A stretch of 64,000 bases of DNA from Jeotgalibacillus sp. R-1-5s-1 (GTDB lineage: Bacteria; Bacillota; Bacilli; Bacillales; Jeotgalibacillaceae), in the NCBI RefSeq assembly GCF_004405105.1, contig NZ_SORW01000028.1, positions 1 through 64,000 of the forward strand, read 5' to 3'. Each line of letters opens with the position of its first letter. Position 1 is the stretch's first letter. Position numbers and translations under genes: made by a program. Positions 1 to 7,437 of this stretch are shown here, piece after piece. The notes beneath the pieces are model-generated. The model saw only the letters and a list, made by a program, of their open reading frames with translations. It had not been told where the DNA came from and searched no databases.

Positions 1-114
1 TTTAGCGACACTGTATTCTTTGGAGACCACACCCATCGACTTCTTCTCATCTAAGACAGATAACACCACTTTCAACCTTTCATCTAACTTATGATTAGTA
101 ACTCGTTTAGACAT
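1..114 (-). CDS. IS3-type transposase OrfA, N-terminal fragment cut by window edge
   Basis: Thirty-eight codons are visible, reading leftward from an ATG at 114 and running off the window. The peptide starts MSKRVTNHKLDERLKVV and continues with a basic, helical segment ending EYSVAK. This looks like the N-terminal helix-turn-helix of an OrfA transposase subunit (IS3/IS150 type), which binds the element ends. Support comes from the adjacent terminal-repeat-like sequence at 173-186 and the very short leader between that end and the ATG. The rest of the element lies outside the window, so whether it is intact cannot be judged. Confidence 0.6.
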   Translation of the reverse strand, partial: MSKRVTNHKLDERLKVVLSVLDEKKSMGVVSKEYSVAK

Positions 115-186
115 AAAAATGCCCCCCTTCAGAGTAGTAGAGAATTTTTATTATTTCTCTGTCTACTTTGAAGGGAGCATATCACA
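1..186 (-). mobile_element. End of an IS3-family insertion sequence
   Basis: Read on the minus strand, the element would begin TGTGATATGCTCCCTTCAAAG at about 186, a form typical of IS3/IS150-group ends (TG start, CTCCC motif). It includes an inverted repeat with arms at about 127-138 and 161-172 and then the OrfA start. The yfhO gene just beyond is intact, so the insertion lies in the intergenic space after its stop codon. The other end and the target duplication are not visible. Confidence 0.55.
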
Positions 187-220
187 GTCGTTTGGCTTTT
201 TCGATTTTGATAGTATCATT

Positions 221-2872
221 CTATTTCCTGTTTATCTTCCTCTGCCTGAACAGTTCAAGCAAAAGAATGATAAATGATATAGCTGTTACAGCACTTCCTT
301 CTAGGAGATAAGGCGTGCGATATTGGAGTTCTACCTCATGATTTCCTTTTTCAAGTGGAACACCGATAAAGGCATGTTGTGTCTCGATCATATCGGCTTT
401 TTCTCCGTTTATCTTAAGTGACCAGCCCTCATGATAAGGAATTGGGAGAAATAAAAGCCCTTTTTGATCAGCTTCAATCTTTCCAGAAAATGATCGATCC
501 GAATATGAGATGTCTTCCATGCTGTTATTCAGCTTATTTTGAATCGTCTCTTCATAAAATTGATAGGAGTGGTGATATATTTTTAAATCCTGAATTTCAT
601 ATTCACCTGGAGAAAGTTTGAATCTGAATTTATCAACGAGTTGATCGTTATTGACCTTAAATACAAATTGTTCTTTAGGATAGGCATATTTGTAATCATT
701 TGGACGTTTATTTAATGTTTTTCCATTTATGTTCAGACTAAAAGATTCACCCGTCAAACTGGTAATCGTCAGCTCGACTAAAAGTTCTCCATCGTCTTTC
801 GGAGGAGGCATTAGTATTTCAAATGCGGCATTATCCGCTGCAATATAACGTCCGTTTTTTACTTCAATATTATAGAAATCTACATTTTGATCCATTCCTT
901 CATGAAGTACTTCAGATCGATAGATGTCCGGATCCGCCTGAGTCATACCGGATATATACTCCAGATCATCTTCAGCGATAATCGCGGTTGACAGAAAGGC
1001 CTGATCTTTTTGGGCAGGATTTAATGAATTGAATTCTTCAGTCGTCATGTATTTTTGATGCATATACCCTGCCGGCAGGGCAAATTGATTTTCATATACC
1101 GAGTAGCCTTCATACTCCATTATTTTTGTGTATCCGTATGGCACATATACATGTGTATCAGGAATGACATAATAACGATTTCCAAGTGCAGTTTCCGGAA
1201 ACTGCCTGTTATCAAAGCCATGATAAAGACTTGGTGAATCAAATTGAAGAATATTTAAGTCTTCTTTAAAGAGCTGATGAAGATTTTCCGGGATCAGACT
1301 ATGGTAAGCACTGAATCCTTTATGTCCATAATACATAGGTGTGTTGTATTCAAGTTCATTTTGAAATGACGTCCGGTAAAATTCATCGTCGGCTTCCTGA
1401 ATTTTTTTAATTAACTCTTTCTCGATTTCTTTCTCATAACCAGCCGAAGTGAAATAGGTGCTATTCAGATCTTTTTGATCAGCAGCGCTTCCAAGATTCA
1501 TTGTATAGAAATGAGCATTAACATAACTGATATTAATAACCGTGAGGGTGATTAATAATGTTGAGAAAATTCTTCTATTTATACGATTAATAAAGAGAAA
1601 CAGGACCCCGGTTAAAGCAAAAATGAATGTAATCATTAGGTCTTCTGATCTGAAGAATGAATTATAAAACAATGGTTTACATATTAGGGATATTCCCCAA
1701 ACACTGAAGGAAACAATCAGTATCTTTTTGTTTAATATTTTTTCATATCGGAGATGATCCCACCAGATATCAATCACTTTTGAAAGTACAAGAGAGAAAG
1801 TGAATAAAAGCAGATACAACCATCTTGGCTGCATAGCAGACAGTCCGTTAAACAGGGAGTAGGAAAACGGAAGAACGTAAAGCAATAACATAAATGCTAA
1901 AAAATACAGATGAATTCTTGCACTCTTACATAATTTGAAAAGCGTAACAGAGCCGATCAGCAGTACAAAAACAATGACTGGAACAGAGAGGTGCAGCAAA
2001 GTCATCGATTCAGATGGATAAAACATGTTATAAAAAGCTGTAGAGTAGTATTGGAAATTAAATATCAGGGGAACATGATATTCCTGATAAAAACGGTCTG
2101 CGCCAAGAAAAGCATAGACTGCAGGCAGAAACGCAAACGCGGCAAGACCGAATGCTAAGACATAATAATAAATGAGTTTACAATGGTTACGAACCAGGTC
2201 GGAGATTGAAAAACGCAATTCTTTATTAAGTAAATAAAAAAATACAGCATAAATATTGATAAAAACACTGGTAATGAAAGCGAAGTAGAAGTTTGAAGCA
2301 ATAACAATAACCATTGCCACAACGAACAAAAGGATCTTCTTTTCCTTCATTAACCGCTCGTAACCTAAAATCAATAAGGGCAGCCACATAAATGCTTCTG
2401 CCATATAATCGACTCTTAAAAGGTAAAGACCTACAAAGACTGAACCGCCATAAATGAGTGATCCGATGATACTTGATGTAGAGGATCGCTTTAAATACCG
2501 AAGCAGCATATACATAAAGATCAAACCGGACCAAAGACGAAGAATACTGAACAATAACTGATAATCAAGAACATCAATCAGGCTGGTGACAGGAAATAAA
2601 AGAAGCAGCCAGAAAAATGGAGACGCACTATAGTAATAATTAAATTGACCCCATAAGTCGCCACCAAGTCCGTATTGCCAGGACCAGAAAAAATTGCCAC
2701 TTGTAAATTGCTCTGAAAGAAAATATTTAAAAAATAAAAATTGTTTACTTGCATCCGCTCCTCGCGGGGTAAACCAGCTGTCTGACACAAAAAAATAAAG
2801 ATGTAACAGGCATGCTGATACGAGTAAAACGGCTATAGAAAGTAAAAATTTTTTCAGGCTATCCACCTTCAA
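221..2872 (-). CDS. yfhO: YfhO family GT-C-type membrane glycosyltransferase
   Basis: About 883 residues. The first half holds a dozen or so membrane segments, then comes a large extracytoplasmic part (about 450-850) and a last membrane helix near the C-terminus followed by a basic tail. This is the layout of YfhO proteins. In B. subtilis and Listeria such proteins move sugar from undecaprenyl-phosphate onto lipoteichoic acid outside the cell. The neighbours, a GtrA-like flippase and a CsbB-like transferase, are the known partners. Start choice: the open frame extends to 2890 (TTG-ATG), but a GGAGG at about 2880-2884 sits eight bases before a TTG at 2872, so that codon is the likely start. 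The long frame ends MEVFR and overlaps the ribosome site. The glycan acceptor is inferred, not seen. Confidence 0.85.
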   Translation of the reverse strand: MKVDSLKKFLLSIAVLLVSACLLHLYFFVSDSWFTPRGADASKQFLFFKYFLSEQFTSGNFFWSWQYGLGGDLWGQFNYYYSASPFFWLLLLFPVTSLIDVLDYQLLFSILRLWSGLIFMYMLLRYLKRSSTSSIIGSLIYGGSVFVGLYLLRVDYMAEAFMWLPLLILGYERLMKEKKILLFVVAMVIVIASNFYFAFITSVFINIYAVFFYLLNKELRFSISDLVRNHCKLIYYYVLAFGLAAFAFLPAVYAFLGADRFYQEYHVPLIFNFQYYSTAFYNMFYPSESMTLLHLSVPVIVFVLLIGSVTLFKLCKSARIHLYFLAFMLLLYVLPFSYSLFNGLSAMQPRWLYLLLFTFSLVLSKVIDIWWDHLRYEKILNKKILIVSFSVWGISLICKPLFYNSFFRSEDLMITFIFALTGVLFLFINRINRRIFSTLLITLTVINISYVNAHFYTMNLGSAADQKDLNSTYFTSAGYEKEIEKELIKKIQEADDEFYRTSFQNELEYNTPMYYGHKGFSAYHSLIPENLHQLFKEDLNILQFDSPSLYHGFDNRQFPETALGNRYYVIPDTHVYVPYGYTKIMEYEGYSVYENQFALPAGYMHQKYMTTEEFNSLNPAQKDQAFLSTAIIAEDDLEYISGMTQADPDIYRSEVLHEGMDQNVDFYNIEVKNGRYIAADNAAFEILMPPPKDDGELLVELTITSLTGESFSLNINGKTLNKRPNDYKYAYPKEQFVFKVNNDQLVDKFRFKLSPGEYEIQDLKIYHHSYQFYEETIQNKLNNSMEDISYSDRSFSGKIEADQKGLLFLPIPYHEGWSLKINGEKADMIETQHAFIGVPLEKGNHEVELQYRTPYLLEGSAVTAISFIILLLELFRQRKINRK

Positions 2873-2950
2873 TCTGAAAACCTCCATCAAATGATTAGCC
2901 CCGGTCAGCGGCTAAACTTACAACCGTAACCGGAGCCAATCTTTTATCCA

Positions 2951-3340
2951 TCAATTCGTCTGTTCTTTTGTTAAAATAATCTTTGAAATTAAAAAAGTGA
3001 ATGGTATAGCGATTCCTGATGCCAAAAGAGGGGAGATGGTTTCGCTAAGTTTCATCACTTCAACCAGTAAAAAAATTGCTGACGTTGTAACAGTGATATT
3101 CACGACATAAGTTAAAGGAAACTGAAGGAATTTTTTTAAAGTTGGTTTGGTACGGTAGGTGAAATATGAATTTAAATAAAAAGAGCCAACCATACTGATT
3201 ACAAACCCGCCAAGGTGGGCGATCAAATAATTTAAATCGGCCACATGAATAAAAAATAAGTATAAAATGTAGTAATTAAAAGTATTAATAAACCCAACGA
3301 TTACAAATCGCCAAAATTCTTTTGAAAATAAGAAATTCAT
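2951..3340 (-). CDS. GtrA-like small membrane protein (lipid-linked sugar flippase)
   Basis: A 129-residue protein with four predicted membrane helices, starting MNFLFSKEFWRFVIVGF. The FVIVGFINT motif in the first helix is typical of the GtrA/GtcA family, which is believed to flip undecaprenyl-phosphate sugars across the membrane. The start overlaps the stop of csbB by four bases (ATGA), so the two are translationally coupled. The gap to yfhO is about 80 bases. With csbB and yfhO it gives the complete charge, flip and transfer set. Family assignment is firm; the sugar is unknown. Confidence 0.85.
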   Translation of the reverse strand: MNFLFSKEFWRFVIVGFINTFNYYILYLFFIHVADLNYLIAHLGGFVISMVGSFYLNSYFTYRTKPTLKKFLQFPLTYVVNITVTTSAIFLLVEVMKLSETISPLLASGIAIPFTFLISKIILTKEQTN

Positions 3341-4299
3341 TGTTTAACTTTTTCCTTTTCAGGTGATAAATGATGAATGTTCGTATCCTGCACAATAAAA
3401 TGAGGACGTCTTTTTGTCTCATAATAAATTCTGCCAATATACTCTCCCATGACACCCATAAAAATGAGCTGAATACCGCCAAATAGTAATATAGCTGATA
3501 TAATCGTGAAGTAACCCGGCTCTTCGATTCCGTTTATTAAAATCGATACTAAAGAATAGATGATATAGACTAGGCCGATAAGTGTAATACTTAATCCAAG
3601 GTAGATCGATAATCTTAAAGGTTTATTATTGAATGAAATGATGCCGTCTATTCCATAATTAAGCAACTTAGAAAAAGACCATTTACTTTCACCATTTGTT
3701 CTTAGAACATTTTCATATTCGACGATTTTTTCGTCAAATCCAATCCATGAAAATAACCCTTTAGAGAATCGGTTATATTCACTTAAGGAGAGTAAAGCAT
3801 TAACTGCAGGCCTGCTTAATAATCTGAAGTCTCCCACTCCGTCATGAAAAGTAACATCAACTGCATTATTCATCATTTTATAGTAAAGAGATGATAGTAA
3901 AGATCGGGGAACAGACTCGCCTGTTCGATTCCGTTTTGCAATTACCTGTCCATAGCCTTCATTGTAACCTCTCAGCAATTCTTTAATTAATTGAGGAGGG
4001 TGCTGCAGGTCTGCATCCATAATAATTACTGCATCCCCATCCGAATAAGTCAGTCCTGCAAGCATGGCTGACTCTTTACCGAAATTTCTGCTGAATGATA
4101 TATATTGTACGCGCTGATCCTGTTCAGAGAGGCTTTTGATTTTTCTTAACGTCAAATCGGAGCTGCCGTCATCAGAAAAAATTAATTGAAAATCCACATC
4201 CAGATGAAGCAAAACTGAAACGATTTCATCATAAAAATCTTCAATGTTCTGCTCTTCGTTAAAACAGGGTACGACGATTGATAGTTTCACTGTTTTCAC
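3337..4299 (-). CDS. csbB: CsbB-like family 2 glycosyltransferase, undecaprenyl-phosphate sugar synthase
   Basis: A 320-residue GT-A fold enzyme with two C-terminal membrane helices (about 230-255 and 263-288). Nucleotide-sugar and metal-binding acids are visible as SDDGSS (D43, D44) and MDADLQHP (D95, D97). The segments YISFSRNFGKE and DGVGDFRLLSR closely resemble B. subtilis CsbB as I recall it. CsbB loads undecaprenyl-phosphate with GlcNAc on the inner face of the membrane. It is the first gene of a minus-strand operon with the GtrA-like protein and YfhO. In B. subtilis csbB-yfhO is stress (SigB) controlled; no clear SigB promoter was identified here. Confidence 0.85.
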   Translation of the reverse strand: MKTVKLSIVVPCFNEEQNIEDFYDEIVSVLLHLDVDFQLIFSDDGSSDLTLRKIKSLSEQDQRVQYISFSRNFGKESAMLAGLTYSDGDAVIIMDADLQHPPQLIKELLRGYNEGYGQVIAKRNRTGESVPRSLLSSLYYKMMNNAVDVTFHDGVGDFRLLSRPAVNALLSLSEYNRFSKGLFSWIGFDEKIVEYENVLRTNGESKWSFSKLLNYGIDGIISFNNKPLRLSIYLGLSITLIGLVYIIYSLVSILINGIEEPGYFTIISAILLFGGIQLIFMGVMGEYIGRIYYETKRRPHFIVQDTNIHHLSPEKEKVKQ

Positions 4300-4415
4300 C
4301 TATTTCTTTGCATATAATAACCAACTTCAAGCATAAAGGAATCTGTAAAGAATTTCAACACGATGTAAGAAAGATCTATTAAACCGATCAGGCGATGTAC
4401 TAGTTTATTCATAAA

Positions 4416-4451
4416 GAAAAACCACCGGTCTTGATTGCCCGGTGGTTTTTG
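4416..4451 (-). terminator. Terminator after the SLH nucleotidase gene
   Basis: Twelve-base arms AAAAACCACCGG and CCGGTGGTTTTT enclose a ten-base loop. On the minus strand the stem is followed by a T-rich run, fitting the end of the nucleotidase gene 15 bases upstream. The flanking A and T runs could let it act in both directions. Confidence 0.85.
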
Positions 4452-4465
4452 GTAACTATCATTTG

Positions 4466-6388
4466 TTATTCAGCTACAATTCTGCCTTCTACTTCAGGGA
4501 TTGGCTGACCGGAAGCAATGGCATCAATCAAAATAGCACTTAGTAGTTCACCACTATTGAATTCAATGAGATCCTCAGAGAACATGGAGTAACCGTCACC
4601 GCCAATAGCTGTAAAATCATTTGTTGCAGCTGTGTACTCTTTTGTAATATCAAGAGGTTCCCCACCTACAAGGACTTCCGTAACACGTGATCCGGCAGGC
4701 TGAGAAGCATCGTACTTAAATGACATACCTGAGATATGAAGGAATCCACCATTTTGCTCAGGAGCCAATCTGACTGAATGTTCAAGTGCCGCTTTAATCT
4801 GTTCACCTGTAACCGTCATTTGAACCAGTGTATTAATAAATGGAAGAACTTCTTCAACATCTCCTCTAGTTACCTCACCGGCATCAATACTTGCACGGAT
4901 TCCTCCACCGTTTGTAAAGGCTACATCTGTTCCGAGTGTACTTCTCATTGAATCAGCAATCAGGTTGCCGAGGTTTGTTTCCTGCGTACGGACACTTGCG
5001 CGTGCTCCATCCAAAGCTACTGGTGTTTCACCAATCACTTCTCCCAACAGCTCATCAACTGCTTCCTGATAAGGAGTCAGTATTGAAGCAACTTCTTCGT
5101 TCTCTGCAAGGTCTTCTTTATCACGATAAAGGAAACCATTAACCCCAACAAGCTGGTCATCAGCAAAAACCAGATTTGTGTGTCCAACTGCTTTTCCATA
5201 TTCAAAAGCCTGTGTTACATATGCATTTTCATACTTCTTAGGTGATTCCAATGTGTCGTGACTATGTCCGCCAAGAATCAGGTCAACACCTTCTACTTCA
5301 TCAGCAATCACTTCATCTGTTTCTAGTCCGGAATGAGAAAGCAAAATGATGTGGTCTACTTCATCTTCGATCTGATCCACGATTTCCTGTGTCCGTGTTA
5401 CTTCATCTTGAAATTCAATGCCAACGATGTTTTTAGGGCTGGTTTTTACTGCAGTGTCGGTTGCAGTCATACCAATCAAACCGAAAGTTTTTCCATCACG
5501 TTCAATGATTGTGTAATCGTCAAGGAAGTCTTCACCGTCTTTAAGAATATTTCCTGAAATAACAGGGAAGTTCATCATGCCTGCTGCTTCAAGTAAATAT
5601 TCATTTCCGAAATTAAAATCATGATTTCCCGGTACCATTGCATCGTATTCCATTTGATTCATCATTTCGATGGCAGGGGCACCGTTAAAGTTATTTACAA
5701 CGGCTGTTCCGTGAAGCGTATCTCCCATATCAAATAGGAATGCATCAGGATTCTCGCTACGTACATCATTTACAAGGGTAGAAACCTTGGCTAATCCAAG
5801 TTCTCCGTTTTCAGCATTATAAGCAATGCGCCCGTGTAAATCGTTTGTGTGAATAATTGGAAGGAAGTCGATTTCTTCTTCAAGATTATCAAACATTTCT
5901 TCCGCAGTTCTTGTATCTACCTTTTTATTCGGTTTTAAAGTGCGGCCATTATCTTCAATGACCAGATCCAGTGCTGCTGCCGCTGATACATATGGCAGGT
6001 TTTCAGCTGAAATTGCACGATAATCACGGAATTTAATAACATGTTTTTTATGATAGTCACTGCTCAGGTTCAACGATCGTACAAGAAGGGTATAAGCGTC
6101 TTCTCTTGTAATACGTTCATTTGGATTAAATGTAAAATCTTCAGAGTCGTCAATAATCCCAACTCGTTGTGCAGTTTGTAAATAAGGAAGTACATCTTCA
6201 GAAACATTTTCAAATGTAATATCTTCTGAGCTTTGAACATCAATACCTAATTCATTTACCAACTCAACAACAAAATCTGTCTGGGTTAGGAAGCGGTTAG
6301 GTGTTTCCTGAGCCCCGGTTGCATTTAAGGGGAACGCTAAAGACGATGACAATAAAACTGCAGCTAACATTTTAGACTGAACTTTCAA
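4466..6388 (-). CDS. SLH-domain surface 5'-nucleotidase / metallophosphoesterase (UshA/YfkN type)
   Basis: A 640-residue exported protein. A signal peptide (about 1-26, ending NATGA) is followed by S-layer-homology-like segments (about 32-165), which are expected to bind pyruvylated secondary wall polymer. The metallophosphoesterase domain (about 178-400) shows NDLHG (182-186), GDTLHG, GNHDF and GGHSHD, all with intact metal ligands. The 5'-nucleotidase C-terminal domain (about 455-610) shows NLIADSMR and FTNGGGIRASI. It probably releases phosphate and nucleosides from nucleotides outside the cell. A good RBS (GGAGGG) precedes the ATG. It is a single gene with its own terminator. An SLH anchor fits with secA2-slaP further on. 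The SLH part is short, perhaps two units rather than the usual three. Confidence 0.85.
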   Translation of the reverse strand: MKVQSKMLAAVLLSSSLAFPLNATGAQETPNRFLTQTDFVVELVNELGIDVQSSEDITFENVSEDVLPYLQTAQRVGIIDDSEDFTFNPNERITREDAYTLLVRSLNLSSDYHKKHVIKFRDYRAISAENLPYVSAAAALDLVIEDNGRTLKPNKKVDTRTAEEMFDNLEEEIDFLPIIHTNDLHGRIAYNAENGELGLAKVSTLVNDVRSENPDAFLFDMGDTLHGTAVVNNFNGAPAIEMMNQMEYDAMVPGNHDFNFGNEYLLEAAGMMNFPVISGNILKDGEDFLDDYTIIERDGKTFGLIGMTATDTAVKTSPKNIVGIEFQDEVTRTQEIVDQIEDEVDHIILLSHSGLETDEVIADEVEGVDLILGGHSHDTLESPKKYENAYVTQAFEYGKAVGHTNLVFADDQLVGVNGFLYRDKEDLAENEEVASILTPYQEAVDELLGEVIGETPVALDGARASVRTQETNLGNLIADSMRSTLGTDVAFTNGGGIRASIDAGEVTRGDVEEVLPFINTLVQMTVTGEQIKAALEHSVRLAPEQNGGFLHISGMSFKYDASQPAGSRVTEVLVGGEPLDITKEYTAATNDFTAIGGDGYSMFSEDLIEFNSGELLSAILIDAIASGQPIPEVEGRIVAE

Positions 6389-6630
6389 GTGAAACCCTCC
6401 TGTAGTATGTAGTCACTTACCGTTCAATCATAGCGAGGTTATGAATAGACATTCAATAAACTTTTTGTAAATTTTAAAAAACATTACTTATTACCTATTA
6501 ATATTGGTATCAGATTACCAAAATAAGAAATTCGAATTATATTTTTCGGAAATAATAAATAATTACATTTTAGATCAATATTTTCCTGTTTTTGCCGATA
6601 AATATATTAGCACAATTCGGGAGGGACAAC

Positions 6631-7437
6631 ATGAGGAAAATAGCAATCAGTACGATCATGTCATTGTTGATCGTAAGCCTTTTATCGGCACCGGGGCATG
6701 CAGCAGAGAAACCAAGAGTGGCTGTTCAGTGGGACAGGGGTTTACTTGTTGAGGGACAGATTGGCAGGGTTTATATGGATAAGAACGCTGTGCTTTTTAG
6801 ATTAGAGAATAATGAAATGATCAAAACCAACGAGCTTCGTAAAGCTGGGGATTCATTTCGTATCTATTCGTTCAAGTACATAGGAAAAGAATTATTCTTA
6901 GGAGTTGGAGGCGGGTATTTTTTTCATGACACGACAGCAACCACTTACAATACTCCTTCAGCAGTTAAGAAAAAGCAGTTAAAAGACAGGGTAGTCCTGA
7001 AGGATGCCTTATTTCCAATCGCTAAAAATCAGTATCGACCTTTTACGGATTCATGGGGGGCTCCAAGATCTTATGGTGGCAGCCGACCTCATGAAGGTAC
7101 AGACATTCTGGCGAAAAAAGGTATCCCTGTTTATTCTGCGACAGATGGGGTTATTGAAAATCGGAGCTGGAACAGACTCGGTGGATGGACTTACTCGATT
7201 GGGTATGAAGGGTATTCACTTTACTATGCACATCTAAGTAAATACGAAGGGAATCTGACTGAAGGTACAATTGTAAAGCGCGGCCAGCTGCTCGGATACA
7301 TTGGAGACAGTGGTTACGGTGATGAAGGTACAACCGGGAAATTTGTGAATCACCTGCATTTCGGAATATACGATGAAAGTAACATAGCAATTAATCCTTA
7401 TCCACATTTAAAATACTGGGAGACTTACAATGACTAA
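6631..7437 (+). CDS. Secreted M23 (LytM-type) peptidase with shared wall module
   Basis: Start taken at the ATG at 6631, preceded by GGGAGGGACAAC. A longer open frame from 6592 has no ribosome site and would bury the signal peptide. Residues 1-24 are a signal peptide (ends APGHA). Residues about 36-112 form a module also found in the next two genes and in the NlpC/P60 gene: GQIGR (42-46), then GDSFRIYSF, then LGVGGGYFF and NTPS. The M23 domain (about 140-255) keeps zinc ligands HEGTD (H154, D158) and HLHFG (H243), with H201 in YAHLS. It should cut peptidoglycan cross-bridges or stem peptides. The gene overlaps the next by eight bases, implying one transcript. Confidence 0.87.
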   Translation: MRKIAISTIMSLLIVSLLSAPGHAAEKPRVAVQWDRGLLVEGQIGRVYMDKNAVLFRLENNEMIKTNELRKAGDSFRIYSFKYIGKELFLGVGGGYFFHDTTATTYNTPSAVKKKQLKDRVVLKDALFPIAKNQYRPFTDSWGAPRSYGGSRPHEGTDILAKKGIPVYSATDGVIENRSWNRLGGWTYSIGYEGYSLYYAHLSKYEGNLTEGTIVKRGQLLGYIGDSGYGDEGTTGKFVNHLHFGIYDESNIAINPYPHLKYWETYND

